Numbered from the stretch's first letter, positions 18,226 through 29,861 are shown. The stretch: DNA of 64,000 nt from Thalassotalea fonticola (GCF_032911225.1 NZ_CP136600.1:1798001-1862000); one strand, 5' to 3'. Notes: a model not told the origin generated them from the sequence alone. Translations and numbers: made by a program.

Positions 18226-19207
18226 GCACGCCTCCAATTACGCCGGTAAGCTTTAATACTGCGGTTAGTAATAAATTAAATAGTGCTAGTGGCAACATCA
18301 CCTTCCAACCAAACTCGAGTAATTGATCAAACCTTGGCCGTGGTAGAGATGTTCTTAACAAGATGAAAAACATAATAAGAATAAATACTTTCCCGATAAA
18401 CCATACGAGTGATGGGATCATATTGGCCCATTCGCTAGGAAGAAACCCTGGCGGCAAATAACCACCAAAAAATAACGTTACAGACATAGCTGATATTAAG
18501 GTGACGCCTAAATATTCACCTAAGAAGAACAGGGCAAATTTAAGGCCTGAATATTCGGTATGAAATCCAGCGGTAAGTTCGGTTTCTGCTTCAGGTAAGT
18601 CAAACGGTAAGCGATGACTTTCAGCAATTCCCGCCACTAGAAACACCACAAAACCGATCAATTGAGATTGAATAAACCAACCATCTTGCTGTGCAACAAC
18701 AATGTCACGTAAGTTAAAACTACCGGTAATAAGCACAACGCCCATTACCGACAAGCCCATAAACACTTCATAACTAATGGTTTGCGCCGCCGCCCTCATA
18801 CTACCGAGTAATGCATATTTGTTTTTTGAAGCCCAACCAGCTAACACAACGCCATAAACAGCAAGAGACGTCATTGCTAAAAAGAACAACACGCCAATAT
18901 TCAGATCTGAAATACCTATAGTGTCGGAAAACGGTACCACAACAAAGCTCATTAATACTGTAGTTGCGGCAATTACCGGCGCCGCAATAAAAATAACTTT
19001 ATCGGCAAACTTAGGGGTGAACTCATCCTTACCTAGTATTTTTAATAAATCAGCAAGGGATTGTAAAATGCCGAATGGCCCTACCCGATTTGGGCCCAGT
19101 CGGTCTTGCCAAATACCAATTAATCGCCGCTCTACCCACACCAACATAGCGGCAATAGGAATAAGCAATGCGAGTATGACACTCAGTTCAATCAGCTTAT
19201 AGATCAT
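18218..19207 (-). CDS. nuoH: NADH-quinone oxidoreductase subunit H
   Basis: NuoH (329 residues) is the membrane subunit that forms much of the quinone-binding chamber. Conserved loops include [52 protein letters not shown] and [13 protein letters not shown]. It overlaps nuoG by 11 bases. Confidence 0.96.
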   Translation of the reverse strand: MIYKLIELSVILALLIPIAAMLVWVERRLIGIWQDRLGPNRVGPFGILQSLADLLKILGKDEFTPKFADKVIFIAAPVIAATTVLMSFVVVPFSDTIGISDLNIGVLFFLAMTSLAVYGVVLAGWASKNKYALLGSMRAAAQTISYEVFMGLSVMGVVLITGSFNLRDIVVAQQDGWFIQSQLIGFVVFLVAGIAESHRLPFDLPEAETELTAGFHTEYSGLKFALFFLGEYLGVTLISAMSVTLFFGGYLPPGFLPSEWANMIPSLVWFIGKVFILIMFFILLRTSLPRPRFDQLLEFGWKVMLPLALFNLLLTAVLKLTGVIGGVHA

Positions 19208-22205
19208 CTAAACCTCCCGCCATTAGTCGAATAGGAATAAATTGATCGTTTTGTTTTAAGCGAGCCAGCAGATTTTGCTTATTTTCTTCAGCACAGGAAA
19301 GTTTATTGGCTAACGCTTGCTCAAATTCCAAAACTTGTTCAGTAGTCGCTGGAGTTAATTGACTATTACTTAACTCAATATATTTACGGTCACTTTCAAA
19401 TAGATAAACCAAAGCGCAATTGGCGGCTATGTTACTGGTCAGTTTTAACTGACACGTTTGCGTTGAATCCGTTAATTGCATATTTATATGTGAGCAATCA
19501 CTTAGCCCTAAATGCTTTGCTAAACTATTGCTTAGCTCTACGTAGGGTATGGGCGATAACATCTCAAACTCTATGCCTTTAAGACCTAAATAGTCATTCG
19601 CAAAAATATGTTTGGCCGGAATAAACGTTATATTGTCACTACCCTCTTCGCCATTATTTTCTATTTGATCTGTTAAATTATCGATAGACTCCGGTGACAC
19701 TTGTTTTATGCCTTTACCGGCTTGCTCTGCAGAAATGGTATCCGGAGCCGATTGACTGTGTGTATTAGGATCATATATCTGCACTTCAGGAGAGCGGGTA
19801 ACTAGGCCTTCACCGACCTGCTGTTGATATTTACTGATTGATTGATTCGAATTCCAACCTGGAGCCCAGGTATATGGCATGGCATTAGCTGCACTTGAGT
19901 TTAAAGAATGATCATTTTGCGGGTGAATTCCTTCCATTGAAAACTTATAAGGAGAGCTATTATCAATGGTTGCTTTACTTTCATGAACGCTTTGATTTGC
20001 TGTCATTGCTGTGCGACCAGAAGCGCGATGGGTTTGTCTTGCCGTTTTAAGCAAAAATTGTTCGGCAATAAATGCCGAAGTATCGGGAAATCTAGCTTCA
20101 ATTCGCTGTAAAGTTTGCCAAAAATCATTAATGGTGAAGTTATCAATGCTCGTTGGAGAATCAGCCAATTTCCCCTTACCAATAATGGCATCTAGCATAG
20201 TGATAATACGCCAGGAAGGTAATATTGGCAGTTTCGGCGCGAAAGACGGATAAAAGCACTGTGCCCGACCTTGATAATTAACCAACAAGCCCTGTGATTC
20301 ACTAAAGGCAGCAACAGGCAAGATCACATCTGCATGGTCAGTGACCACGCTTTGGTTGTGATCAAGTGCAATTATGGTAGATACCGAAGCAAATAGTTTA
20401 TTGCGAACGGTGTCACTAAGGTTTGCTAATTCGTTTTCGCATACCAGCAAGCCATCAATTTGATTAGCACTTGCTTGCTGACACACTTGCTCAAGTGTTA
20501 AACAGGTATCACTAAGTAAACTGGCAAGCCCTAAGCTATTGGCTTGTTTCGGCATTATGGCAAAATTCAGCCTGGTTTTTTCATCTTGTTCAGCACTAGA
20601 TTTGCCATTAGGCTCAGCTGAAGATAAAGCCGCAAAGCCAGTTGCTAAGTTCAAACACTGCTCAGCAAGCCCGACATGTTCTAAGGAATGACCACTGATA
20701 ACTAATGGTTGTTTAGCGCTTGCCAGCGCGGTTGCTGCTTGTTCAACAAATTCAAGCTGCGTAGTTGTTAATGACTTGCTCAGTGAAGCAAATAGCGTTT
20801 TATGGTGTGATAATTTGGCATTAATCGCTTGGGTGATATTGGCAATATCATCAGGGCTAGAATAATTTACTGTGCTGGCCACATCATCAAGCTTGCTTGC
20901 GCCCACATCACAAATAAACAACGGCGTTAAGGTTTTACCTGCCGCAGTTCTAACCGCTTCATCTTGCCACCTTGGGATACGTAATTTATCGGCAACATCA
21001 AGCCCGGCATTACGGACAGTTTGACGAAGTGCTAGGGCAATTCTTGGTGATGTTTGAGTAAGATCTTCACCTAGCACCAGCACGCAATCGGCTTGTTCAA
21101 TTTGTTTGACGCTCAGCATACTGACATGATTGAGCATTTGTGTATTTATACTGAGTAATTGGCTTTGTTTTATCGTTAGGCCTGAACAAAAATTTTCTGC
21201 ACCGAATAAATGTTTTAATGCGGTATTGGTTTCAAGGGAAGCTCGCTCTGAGCCAATAGCGACAAAACGTTGACCTTTATATTTAGCTAAAGATAATTGC
21301 ACATCTTTAGTGGAGAGTTTGTTATTAATTTCCTGGTTTATACCTTTTGCGGTGTGAATTCTGTCATCGCTATTTACATAGCCAAAACCAAATCGGCCCT
21401 TGTCACATAAGAAATAACCATTAATATCATCGTTATAACGGTTTACCACCCGGCGCACACAGCCATAACGCTCACCGACACTAATGTTGCAACCAACCGC
21501 ACAGCCTTTGCATATTGACGGCGCCGATTGCAGATCCCACTTGCGGGCATAATGGGCTGAAAATGGTTTATCGGTAAACACTCCGGTTGGGCAGACTTCA
21601 ACTAAGTTACCAGCAAACTCCGATTCTAAAACACCATCTTGTTGACGGCCAAAGTACACCCTATTTTTAGAGCCATACACGCCAAAGTCTTTACCGCCGG
21701 CGTAATCTTTATAGAAACGCACACAACGATAGCACGTTATACAGCGATTCATTTCATGACTAATGTGCGGCCCTAAGTCTTGATTTGTAAATGTGCGCTT
21801 GTCGCCTACGTATTCACGTTGGTTATGACCCGTCATTACCGTCATATCTTGTAAGTGGCATTCCCCACCCTCAGCACACACGGGGCAATCATGAGGATGA
21901 TTTGTCATCATTGCGGCAATGACTTGCTCACGAAAGTGACTTGAGTAATTATCGCCTAATCCGATTCGCATTCCGTCGGTGATGGGAGTCATACAGGCCA
22001 TAGCTAAACGGCCCTGTTGCTGGGTTTCGTCGTTATAGACGGTTACTGCACATTGACGACAGGCGCCAACAGAGCCCATGGAAGGGTGCCAACAAAAATA
22101 CGGTAAATCTAATTTACTCGATAATACACCGGCCAACAGGTTATCACTGCCATCAACTTGATAAGGCACGCCATCAACATAAATAGTCACGCTATTATCA
22201 CTCAT
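19197..22205 (-). CDS. nuoG: NADH-quinone oxidoreductase subunit G
   Basis: NuoG is the large iron-sulfur subunit in the peripheral arm of complex I. The N terminus has the [2Fe-2S] motif (CWHPSMGSVGACRQC), the His-ligated cluster motif HPHDCPVCAEGGEC, and CITCYRC. CKGCAVGC follows, then a molybdopterin-oxidoreductase-like domain. A PYTWAPGWNSNQS segment near residue 800 resembles that of enterobacterial NuoG. I chose the ATG at 22205, preceded by AGGAGG and overlapping the nuoF stop by eight bases; the frame upstream to 22268 lies within nuoF. At about 1002 residues it is somewhat longer than the E. coli protein, because of variable linkers. Confidence 0.95.
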   Translation of the reverse strand: MSDNSVTIYVDGVPYQVDGSDNLLAGVLSSKLDLPYFCWHPSMGSVGACRQCAVTVYNDETQQQGRLAMACMTPITDGMRIGLGDNYSSHFREQVIAAMMTNHPHDCPVCAEGGECHLQDMTVMTGHNQREYVGDKRTFTNQDLGPHISHEMNRCITCYRCVRFYKDYAGGKDFGVYGSKNRVYFGRQQDGVLESEFAGNLVEVCPTGVFTDKPFSAHYARKWDLQSAPSICKGCAVGCNISVGERYGCVRRVVNRYNDDINGYFLCDKGRFGFGYVNSDDRIHTAKGINQEINNKLSTKDVQLSLAKYKGQRFVAIGSERASLETNTALKHLFGAENFCSGLTIKQSQLLSINTQMLNHVSMLSVKQIEQADCVLVLGEDLTQTSPRIALALRQTVRNAGLDVADKLRIPRWQDEAVRTAAGKTLTPLFICDVGASKLDDVASTVNYSSPDDIANITQAINAKLSHHKTLFASLSKSLTTTQLEFVEQAATALASAKQPLVISGHSLEHVGLAEQCLNLATGFAALSSAEPNGKSSAEQDEKTRLNFAIMPKQANSLGLASLLSDTCLTLEQVCQQASANQIDGLLVCENELANLSDTVRNKLFASVSTIIALDHNQSVVTDHADVILPVAAFSESQGLLVNYQGRAQCFYPSFAPKLPILPSWRIITMLDAIIGKGKLADSPTSIDNFTINDFWQTLQRIEARFPDTSAFIAEQFLLKTARQTHRASGRTAMTANQSVHESKATIDNSSPYKFSMEGIHPQNDHSLNSSAANAMPYTWAPGWNSNQSISKYQQQVGEGLVTRSPEVQIYDPNTHSQSAPDTISAEQAGKGIKQVSPESIDNLTDQIENNGEEGSDNITFIPAKHIFANDYLGLKGIEFEMLSPIPYVELSNSLAKHLGLSDCSHINMQLTDSTQTCQLKLTSNIAANCALVYLFESDRKYIELSNSQLTPATTEQVLEFEQALANKLSCAEENKQNLLARLKQNDQFIPIRLMAGGLDDL

Positions 22206-23628
22206 GAGCAGCCTCCTGATTGTTAGTGCCAGTCGTATTGCTATCAGTATTGATAGTGCTATTGGCAACGGCCGCGATATTGATAGCGCCGCTTTTACTC
22301 TTGGTTAAAGTAGCAGGTTTATTACCATGCTTGATTGGACAACAACCCTTATCTATATGCTCTAAAAAGTCATCATGAAAATACTTTAATGCACTTCTTA
22401 GGGGTTCAACAGCACCTGGGGCTAATGCGCAATGGGTTTTACCAATCCACATGAAGTCACAGAGTTTTTCTAAGCTGTCAATGTCGGCTAATGTGCCATT
22501 GCCCTGTTCAATACGTGTTAAAATTTCAACGACCCAAGGGGTACCATCTCGACATGGCGTACAGTAGCCACAAGACTCTTGCGCAAAAAATTGCAGCAAG
22601 TTTAATACCATACCGACCGGACAATTATGATCATCTAGCACTATTAGCCCGGCAGTGCCTAAACGACTGCCGGCTTTGGCAATATTGTCATAATCCATTG
22701 GCGTATCAAGATGTTCTTCCACCAGAAAGTCTGTGGATGCGCCGCCGGGCAATAACCCTCTAAATTTAAGCCCGTCTTGCATACCTTTGGCTTTATCATT
22801 AAGCACATGGCCAATTGTCATCCCCATTGGCATTTCCCAAAGCCCTGGATTTTTAACTCGGCCGCTGGCACCATAAATTTTGCTGCCCGGATCGCTGTTC
22901 GGTGAAAAGTCTTTAAACCAGTCGCCACCATGTTTAAAAATGTGCGGTAAGTTACATAGCGTTTCAACATTGTTGACGATAGTCGGTTTACCAAATAAAC
23001 CACTCACCTGCGGAAATGGCGGCTTTGCTCTCGGGTTGGCGCGTTTTCCTTCAAGGGCATTGATCAGTGCCGTTTCTTCACCGCAAATATAGCGCCCAGC
23101 ACTGGTGTGCAAATATAAATCGAGTTGATAGTTACTGCCTTGAATATTTGTGCCTAACCAACCGGCTTTATAGGCTTCGTCTATCGCTGTTTGTATGCGC
23201 TTAGCAGCTAGGAAGTACTCACCGCGCAAAAATATATAGGCTTTATTTGCGCCTATGGTATATGCGCCAATGAGCATCGACTCAACCAGTTGCTGCGGAT
23301 TACCTTCAATCAATAACCGGTCTTTAAAAGTGCCGGGTTCCATTTCATCAGCGTTACAAACCAGGTATTTATTATCAGGGGCGTTTACATCATCCTCAGC
23401 AAACATAGGCACAAAGCTCCATTTCATCCCGGTTGGAAATCCGGCGCCGCCGCGACCTTTTAAACCTGAATCTTTAACCACATCCAAACATTGTGCAGAG
23501 CTCATCTTGAGTGCTTTTTGTGCACCTTGATAGCCTCCGCTTGCTTGATAACCAGCGAAACTTAGTGGTTGTGCAAGGTTAATTAGCCCTGTTAATGGCA
23601 TGCTGGGGTCAACAATAAAATTACTCAT
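22198..23628 (-). CDS. nuoF: NADH-quinone oxidoreductase subunit F
   Basis: NuoF binds NADH, FMN and a [4Fe-4S] cluster at the entry of complex I. GLKGRGGAGFPTGMKW is the FMN/NADH glycine-rich region, and ESCGYCTPCRDG with a later cysteine (KTHCALAPGA) ligates the cluster. The start at 23628 has AAGGAG upstream and overlaps nuoE by eight bases; the track-like extension to 23652 lies inside nuoE. The C-terminal tail after residue 440 is variable and rich in N and T. Confidence 0.96.
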   Translation of the reverse strand: MSNFIVDPSMPLTGLINLAQPLSFAGYQASGGYQGAQKALKMSSAQCLDVVKDSGLKGRGGAGFPTGMKWSFVPMFAEDDVNAPDNKYLVCNADEMEPGTFKDRLLIEGNPQQLVESMLIGAYTIGANKAYIFLRGEYFLAAKRIQTAIDEAYKAGWLGTNIQGSNYQLDLYLHTSAGRYICGEETALINALEGKRANPRAKPPFPQVSGLFGKPTIVNNVETLCNLPHIFKHGGDWFKDFSPNSDPGSKIYGASGRVKNPGLWEMPMGMTIGHVLNDKAKGMQDGLKFRGLLPGGASTDFLVEEHLDTPMDYDNIAKAGSRLGTAGLIVLDDHNCPVGMVLNLLQFFAQESCGYCTPCRDGTPWVVEILTRIEQGNGTLADIDSLEKLCDFMWIGKTHCALAPGAVEPLRSALKYFHDDFLEHIDKGCCPIKHGNKPATLTKSKSGAINIAAVANSTINTDSNTTGTNNQEAAHE

Positions 23629-24208
23629 TGTTATCTCCTTGTCCAGCATCACTAGTTCTGGCTTGCTCGCGTAAGTCTTTCAACAGCGTTTTTACCTTGT
23701 CACTATCAAGGTTTTGATAGTGTTGCTCACCTATCATTAATGTTGGGCCTTTATCACACCCCCCCAAACAGGCATTGGTGATCAAGGTGAATAAACCATC
23801 ATCGGTGGTTTGCCCATAATCGATGCCAAGTTCGCGCTTGATCGTATCGCTGATCGTTTCATAACCGGTTAAGTAACAGCTGATGCTGTTACATAAATGA
23901 ATAACGTATTTACCCACCGGTTGGCGGTAAATTAAATTGTAAAACGTCGCGACGCCTTCAAGTTGGGCAGCGCTCATCTGCAGTAAATCAGCGATGGCAT
24001 ATAAGCTTTCATCCGAGATCCAGCCACGGCTTTTTTGCACTATTTTCAAACCTTCAATACCTGCCGCTTCGCGATACTCTAAAATAGTGGTTTCGTGCTC
24101 TATTTCATTTATTTCGGCTGCGCTTAAATAGCTTTTATAATCAATATTAAGCACATCAATTTGCGCATCTGCAGCAGTTGGCTTTGTTTTTATTGAAAGT
24201 AAGGTCAT
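23621..24208 (-). CDS. nuoE: NADH-quinone oxidoreductase subunit E
   Basis: NuoE (195 residues) holds the [2Fe-2S] cluster N1a in a thioredoxin-like fold. The cysteines appear in HLCNSISCYLTG and NACLGGCDKGP. It carries a roughly 20-residue N-terminal extension relative to E. coli. It lies 18 bp after nuoCD. Confidence 0.95.
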   Translation of the reverse strand: MTLLSIKTKPTAADAQIDVLNIDYKSYLSAAEINEIEHETTILEYREAAGIEGLKIVQKSRGWISDESLYAIADLLQMSAAQLEGVATFYNLIYRQPVGKYVIHLCNSISCYLTGYETISDTIKRELGIDYGQTTDDGLFTLITNACLGGCDKGPTLMIGEQHYQNLDSDKVKTLLKDLREQARTSDAGQGDNNE

Positions 24209-24226
24209 AATTTTATCTATTAGCCT

Positions 24227-26014
24227 CTATCTATCTACGTCGGCCATTACGTAGTCGATACTACCTAATGTGGCGATTAAATCGGCAACCATTTGCCCTT
24301 GCGAAATTAATGGGATCATTTGCAAATGGGCAAACGACGGGGTGCGAATACGGGTTCGATAACTCATAGTGCTGCCATCACTTACTAAGTGATAGGCCAT
24401 AATGCCTTTGGTTGCTTCCACGCTCACAGATACTTCTCCAGCAGGGATCACCGGTCCCCACGACACATTGACAAAGTGTGGGATCAAAGTATCGATATCT
24501 TGCATGGTGCGTGATTTATCGGGTGGAGTAGTTTGTGGATGGTCGGCTTTATAAGGACCTGATGGCATGTTATTTAAGCATTGCTCGATAATGCGAATAC
24601 TTTGGCGCATTTCTTCAACCCTTACCCGACATCGGTCATAACAATCGCCGTTTTGGCCAACAGGCACGTCAAAATCAAATTGATCATAGCCGCCATATGG
24701 GCGCTGCTTACGTAAATCCCAAGAGTAGCCAGTAGCACGAAGGCCTGGGCCGGTGATCCCCCACTCTATTGCTTCTTTGGTAGAATAAGCACCAACATTA
24801 ACGGTTCGCGCTTTGAGTAATTCATTTTGCATGACCATTTTTTCGTACTGATCTAACCGCTTTGGAAGGTAGTTCACGTATTCACGGACTAAGCTGTCCC
24901 AACCTTTCGGTAAATCAGCGGCAACGCCACCAACTCTAAAATAGCTTGGATGCATACGCGCACCAGTAAAGGCTTCAATAATGCCAAACAGTTTTTCGCG
25001 GTCGATAAACATATAAAATATGGGTGATAAGGCACCAATATCTTGGGCGAATGTCCCGTAAAATAGCAGGTGCGATAATATGCGAAACATTTCAGCCGTC
25101 ATGATGCGTATGACTTTTGCTCTATCGGGTACGGTGATGCCGGCAAGTTGTTCAACGGCCATCACATAGGGGAAATTATTCATTACCCCGCCTAAATAAT
25201 CGATGCGATCGGTATAAGGAATATAACTATGCCAAGATTGTCGTTCGCCCATTTTTTCAGCGCCGCGATGGTGATAGCCAATATCAGGGACCGAGTCGAC
25301 AATTTCTTCACCTTCCATTTGCAGCACAATACGAAACGCACCGTGAACACTGGGGTGGTTAGGGCCAAGGTTTAAAAAACTAAAATCGCTGGTTTTACTT
25401 TGTCGCTTCATTCCCCAAGCTTCAGGGTTAAATTTTAACGCTTCTTGCTCAATATCTTGTTGGGCATCAGGCAGGGTAAAAGGATCCATTTCAGTGGCCC
25501 GCGCAGGATGATCTTTTAGTAATGGATGTCCCACCCAAGTATCTGGCATTAGTATGCGGGCAAGATGGGGGTGATTATTAAAGGTGATACCAAACATATC
25601 CCATACTTCACGCTCATACCAATTGGCATTCGGCCAAATATTACTCACTGTTTCGACGCTTTTATCATGGCTTGTTAATGCCACTTTAATACGGACATCA
25701 CGATTACGAGCGTATGAGCGCAAATGATACACCAAGGTAAAATCTGCAACTTGTGCGCACAACTTATTTTCACGCACCCGTTCATCAATCGCGGTAATGT
25801 CGAAACAGAAATCAAACCCATCATCAAGTTGCTGTTTGAGTAAATACATCAACATGGTTAAGTGCTTTTTTGCTACCCAATAGGTTTCAATGTTGTCGAT
25901 CAACACTTGTTTTTGCAGGCTAAGCTCACTATTAATGTTGGCGACTTCTTCGCTAATACTAAACTGTGCTTGCTCTTGCCAGTCTTTTGAATTTTTTAAA
26001 AAAGAGCTACTCAT
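24227..26014 (-). CDS. nuoCD: NADH-quinone oxidoreductase fused subunits C and D
   Basis: A natural fusion of NuoC (about residues 1-190) and NuoD (about residues 205-595), as found in gammaproteobacteria. The NuoC part contains [11 protein letters not shown] and [16 protein letters not shown]. The NuoD part contains [14 protein letters not shown] and [14 protein letters not shown], the quinone-site motifs. It ends with the [19 protein letters not shown] tail. It shares one base with the nuoB stop. Confidence 0.97.
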   Translation of the reverse strand: MSSSFLKNSKDWQEQAQFSISEEVANINSELSLQKQVLIDNIETYWVAKKHLTMLMYLLKQQLDDGFDFCFDITAIDERVRENKLCAQVADFTLVYHLRSYARNRDVRIKVALTSHDKSVETVSNIWPNANWYEREVWDMFGITFNNHPHLARILMPDTWVGHPLLKDHPARATEMDPFTLPDAQQDIEQEALKFNPEAWGMKRQSKTSDFSFLNLGPNHPSVHGAFRIVLQMEGEEIVDSVPDIGYHHRGAEKMGERQSWHSYIPYTDRIDYLGGVMNNFPYVMAVEQLAGITVPDRAKVIRIMTAEMFRILSHLLFYGTFAQDIGALSPIFYMFIDREKLFGIIEAFTGARMHPSYFRVGGVAADLPKGWDSLVREYVNYLPKRLDQYEKMVMQNELLKARTVNVGAYSTKEAIEWGITGPGLRATGYSWDLRKQRPYGGYDQFDFDVPVGQNGDCYDRCRVRVEEMRQSIRIIEQCLNNMPSGPYKADHPQTTPPDKSRTMQDIDTLIPHFVNVSWGPVIPAGEVSVSVEATKGIMAYHLVSDGSTMSYRTRIRTPSFAHLQMIPLISQGQMVADLIATLGSIDYVMADVDR

Positions 26015-26652
26015 TATATGCTATCCGGCTCGTCTAATACGGTGACTTCAATACGGCTCTGTTGCTTAATATCACGTAAAGACGGCTTAACCACTTCAGT
26101 CATACCTTGCTCACCAACTACCCAGCTTAATGGTCTAGGCTGATTAGCGATTTTAGTTTGTAGTAATAATAAGCCTTCAAGTAATGCTTCCGGCCTAGGC
26201 GGACAACCCGGTACATACACATCAACAGGGATAAATTTGTCAACGCCTTGCACCACGGAATAAATATCGTACATGCCACCTGAATTGGCACACGAGCCCA
26301 TGGAAATGATCCAGCGAGGTTCCATTAATTGATCGTAGAGGTGGCGAATAACCGGCGCCATTTTGCGAAAACAGGTACCGGATATCACCATTAAATCGGC
26401 TTGCCTTGGTGTAGCACGAATCACTTCGGCGCCAAACCTGGCGATATCATGTCTTGAAGTAAAGCCCGTCGCCATTTCCACGTAGCAACAAGATAGACCA
26501 AAATTAAACGGCCAGATCGAATTTTTACGGCCCCAATTGATCATGTCATCGAGCTTGGCAAACATCACATTACGCTTTAAATCATCTTCTGAGATATTAC
26601 GAGAATCGAGCATTTCTTTGTCGATGGCGGCTTTTGTCATGGACCATTCCAT
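26014..26652 (-). CDS. nuoB: NADH-quinone oxidoreductase subunit B
   Basis: NuoB (212 residues) carries the terminal cluster N2 that reduces quinone. The ligand cysteines are visible in [20 protein letters not shown] and [10 protein letters not shown]. The ATG at 26652 has AAGGAG about nine bases upstream; a second ATG four codons later is possible. It follows nuoA by one base. Confidence 0.97.
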   Translation of the reverse strand: MEWSMTKAAIDKEMLDSRNISEDDLKRNVMFAKLDDMINWGRKNSIWPFNFGLSCCYVEMATGFTSRHDIARFGAEVIRATPRQADLMVISGTCFRKMAPVIRHLYDQLMEPRWIISMGSCANSGGMYDIYSVVQGVDKFIPVDVYVPGCPPRPEALLEGLLLLQTKIANQPRPLSWVVGEQGMTEVVKPSLRDIKQQSRIEVTVLDEPDSI

Positions 26653-26653
26653 A

Positions 26654-27202
26654 CTACAGTTCTCCTTTAGAAGTTGAGTCAGCAGTTATACCGCTTAAAT
26701 TATCAGCTTTCGCTGCGCTGGCGCGTAACAACTCTCGTGCCGGTAGGTGTTTGTGTTTTAATTGTAAGGCGCCAATGCGCCAAACATAAATCAAGGCGAC
26801 GAGTAAAATACCGATAAAAATTGCCGCTTCGATAAATCCGGCTATGCCAACTTCATCAAAAGCGATAACCCAGGCAAATAAGAAAATGGTTTCTAAGTCA
26901 AAAATAACAAAGAATATGGCGTATAAAAAAAAGTGATTGGTAAAGCGACTTTTCGGTGCATCAACGGCAATGATGCCAGATTCGTAGGGGGTATGGGTAT
27001 GACGACGGTTTGTTTTTGGCCCTAAAACAGCAGAGAGACCAAGCATAATGGCAAGTAAAACCATTAACAAAATAAAATAAGCCGCTATCGGCCAAATTTG
27101 TTCAAATTGTTGTTCGCCAATGGTTAACGCATTAGCGGTGACATCAGTGGCTGACTCAACAGCTACAGTTAATAGTACAACGGACAGATCTATCGCGCTC
27201 AC
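26654..27202 (-). CDS. nuoA: NADH-quinone oxidoreductase subunit A
   Basis: NuoA is a three-helix membrane subunit. The conserved [17 protein letters not shown] loop and the [14 protein letters not shown] helix are intact. The start is uncertain: there is no ATG near the expected position. GTG at 27202 follows a G-rich GGGGGGTT stretch and gives 182 residues; another GTG at 27229 is possible. It is the first gene of the thirteen-gene operon. Confidence 0.92.
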   Translation of the reverse strand: MSAIDLSVVLLTVAVESATDVTANALTIGEQQFEQIWPIAAYFILLMVLLAIMLGLSAVLGPKTNRRHTHTPYESGIIAVDAPKSRFTNHFFLYAIFFVIFDLETIFLFAWVIAFDEVGIAGFIEAAIFIGILLVALIYVWRIGALQLKHKHLPARELLRASAAKADNLSGITADSTSKGEL

Positions 27203-27612
27203 GCAACCCCCCAATGTACGATAGACCACAATGTTTTATTCATAAAGCCAGCTGTATTTTGCAAAAAAGCAATAACAATAGGCAAAACGTATAATACATA
27301 CTTATCGCGCGCTCTAAGCCGTTATTTTTATAGAAACGTTAGCTCAGAGATAATTTATATTTTATTAATAAGTTTGTTTTTTCAAATAGTTACTGAATAA
27401 AGAATAGACAAGTTTTATAAAAAAGAAAAGGCTATTTTAAGATTGTTTTAAATAATTTTTAGCTGGTATTTTTAAATGCATGCGATAACGAAGTGATCGA
27501 TATTCGAAGCTAAATAGCCATAACGCCTTCATCTGGTAAAGTGTGCTGACAGACGACTAGACGTCGAAATACTACGTCCCTGTAATTTCGACATACCTTC
27601 ATCCATGAAGGC
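27203..27612. other. nuo promoter region
   Basis: This roughly 410-bp AT-rich gap separates nuoA from the pit terminator. It should hold the nuo promoter. An imperfectly placed inverted pair GTCGAAAT...ATTTCGAC lies near 27565-27595. No binding site for a known regulator could be assigned, and there is no gene. Confidence 0.4.
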
Positions 27613-27641
27613 AAAAAAAAGGCCAAGCAGTGCTTGGCCTT
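27613..27641 (-). terminator. pit terminator
   Basis: Arms AAGGCCAAGCA (27619-27629) and TGCTTGGCCTT (27631-27641) are fully complementary, and on the minus strand eight T residues follow. It lies about 20 bp after the pit stop. Confidence 0.9.
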
Positions 27642-27661
27642 CCTCTTCGAATCAAAAGCGT

Positions 27662-28927
27662 TTACATGAACGCGCCTTTAATCATCCAATAGAACATAAT
27701 TGATAAACCGGCACCTACCGGTAAGGTAACAACCCAAGAAACAACAATGTTGCGCACAACACCTAAGTTTATTGCGGCAATACCACGAGCCATACCTACA
27801 CCTAACACAGCACCAACTAGTGTTTGTGTGGTTGAAATTGGTAAACCTGTACCTGATGCGACTACAACAGTACACGCTGCTGCAAGTTCCGCGGCAAAGC
27901 CACGGCTAGGCGTTAAATGAGTAATGCCAGTACCGATTGTTTTCATTACACGGTGACCGAATAACGCCAAACCGGCAACAATACCTATACCACCAAGCGG
28001 TAATATCCACCATGCCAGTGCAGCTTTAGAAGCGATTTCACCATCATTACCAACAATAGATACTACCGCTGCTAATGGGCCAATAGCATTGGCTACATCA
28101 TTTGAACCGTGGGCAAAGGCCATACCACACGCGGTAATAACCATTAATACGGCGAATACTTTTTCAACGTTAATGTAATTAGCTCGACGGTTTTTAGACT
28201 CTTTAAACTTCAGGCGAGAGATAAAGAACTTACCTATAACAGCCACTAAAATGGCAACACCTATGGCATACATGTAACCTTCTGCCGAACCGATGTTTAA
28301 ACCAATGTGCTTTAAACCTTTTTTGATTGTTACTAATGACAATACAAAACCCGCTAAAAACATATAAAGCGGAACCCACTTTTTAGCTGAGTCTAATGGG
28401 TTATCTGTGTCAAATATAAGCTTTTGTGCACTGTTAAATATCACAAAGGAGAACACCCCGGCAATGAGCGGCGTTATTATCCAACTGCCAACAATACCAC
28501 CAACAGAGCCCCAATCAACCGTATGTACCCCTACACCAATTGCAGAGAAGCCGACAATAGCACCAACAATTGAATGCGTAGTAGATACTGGCCACCCCAT
28601 ATAAGAGGCAATAAGTAACCAGGTACCGGCAGCAAGCAGTGCTGAGATCATGCCGAAAACAAGCAGTTCAGGCGTATCTATATAAAAACTTGAATCTATG
28701 ATGCCTTTTCGAATCGTAGAGGTAACCTCACCACCGGCAAGATATGCACCGGCAAATTCAAAAATCATCGCAATAATAATTGCTTGCTTAATTGTTAAAG
28801 CTTTAGAGCCTACTGATGTTCCCATGGCGTTTGCTACGTCATTGGCACCAATACCCCAAGCCATAATAAAACCAACAATTGCGGCAAAAATTACTAAGGT
28901 AGAGCCGTAATTCGCTAAAATATCCAT
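27662..28927 (-). CDS. pit: PiT-family inorganic phosphate transporter
   Basis: A 421-residue membrane protein with the duplicated PiT signature: GANDVANAMGTSVGSKAL near residue 27 and HGSNDVANAIGPLAAV in the second half. PiT proteins take up phosphate, usually as a metal-phosphate complex driven by protons or sodium. The gene follows the DUF47 gene by 11 bp, the standard pairing. A good terminator ends the unit. Confidence 0.93.
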   Translation of the reverse strand: MDILANYGSTLVIFAAIVGFIMAWGIGANDVANAMGTSVGSKALTIKQAIIIAMIFEFAGAYLAGGEVTSTIRKGIIDSSFYIDTPELLVFGMISALLAAGTWLLIASYMGWPVSTTHSIVGAIVGFSAIGVGVHTVDWGSVGGIVGSWIITPLIAGVFSFVIFNSAQKLIFDTDNPLDSAKKWVPLYMFLAGFVLSLVTIKKGLKHIGLNIGSAEGYMYAIGVAILVAVIGKFFISRLKFKESKNRRANYINVEKVFAVLMVITACGMAFAHGSNDVANAIGPLAAVVSIVGNDGEIASKAALAWWILPLGGIGIVAGLALFGHRVMKTIGTGITHLTPSRGFAAELAAACTVVVASGTGLPISTTQTLVGAVLGVGMARGIAAINLGVVRNIVVSWVVTLPVGAGLSIMFYWMIKGAFM

Positions 28928-28938
28928 TAGTATCTACC

Positions 28939-29616
28939 TTATCTTGCTAACATAATTTCTAGTCGAGCACCTACGCGCTCAGCCAGATCTGCTAAATCAC
29001 CAACCCATTCGATAATTTGATATAAAAACATTACATCAACAGGGTTCATACCTTCTTCGATGGCCATTAAGGCGCGGCGAAGTTTAATTTGCATAAAGTC
29101 GGTATCATCTTCAATAGAAGCCAACTCGATGATCATTTTTTCCACCAGCTTGACTTCACGACCGCGAAAGCCAGTTTCGAGCAAATCATCTAATTCATTA
29201 ATTGCATCAGCGGCTTGCTTTATCGCATCAATACAACGCGTTAAGTAGCTATTGAAATCATCTGACAATTCGGCAGGAATAACTAATTTACGTCCTAGAA
29301 TTCGTCCTGAGATATCTTTTGCTTTGTTGGCAATTTTATCTTGTTGGCTAACCAACTCTAATACATCGGTACGCTGAACCGGCATAAAAATACCACCCGG
29401 TAATTCATTACGAATATCGCGTTTCATTGTATCGGCTGCTCTTTCAAGCGAAGAAATATCTTTACGAATTTTTTCAGCTTTGTCCCAGTCACCTGCGGTA
29501 CAAGCAACAAAGAAAGAAGGAAGAAGATCAGCACATTCATTAACTTTACGAATATGTTGTTCTAACGGTTTTAACGGCGATTTTGCAAAAACGCCAAGAA
29601 TTGTATTTCCACTCAT
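28939..29616 (-). CDS. DUF47/PhoU-like partner of the phosphate transporter
   Basis: A 225-residue, mostly helical protein of the DUF47 (TIGR00153) family, distant relatives of PhoU. Such proteins are encoded next to Pit transporters and are thought to modulate them. The family-like EIRNELPGGIF-type segment appears here as RDIRNELPGGIFMPV. No signal peptide or membrane helix is present. It heads the two-gene unit with pit; the roughly 245-bp upstream gap is AT-rich and has no recognised operator. Confidence 0.88.
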   Translation of the reverse strand: MSGNTILGVFAKSPLKPLEQHIRKVNECADLLPSFFVACTAGDWDKAEKIRKDISSLERAADTMKRDIRNELPGGIFMPVQRTDVLELVSQQDKIANKAKDISGRILGRKLVIPAELSDDFNSYLTRCIDAIKQAADAINELDDLLETGFRGREVKLVEKMIIELASIEDDTDFMQIKLRRALMAIEEGMNPVDVMFLYQIIEWVGDLADLAERVGARLEIMLAR

Positions 29617-29861
29617 ATTTTTTATCCTGCAACTCTTATATGTTGCTTGTTAAAAATCTTGGCAAATATACCTTATTTGCCAGATAATTTAAAAGTTTAA
29701 CTGATGATAAAACACGATATTTTTTCTAACATACCCTAATATGTATAAAAAAAATACAACTTGTTCTAAACGGCTTAACTTTGCAACAAGTTTAGCGTAC
29801 TTATTGCAAACACGAATAATTTAAAATGTTAGCTTTAAACGATTCAAATTTACTTATTTAA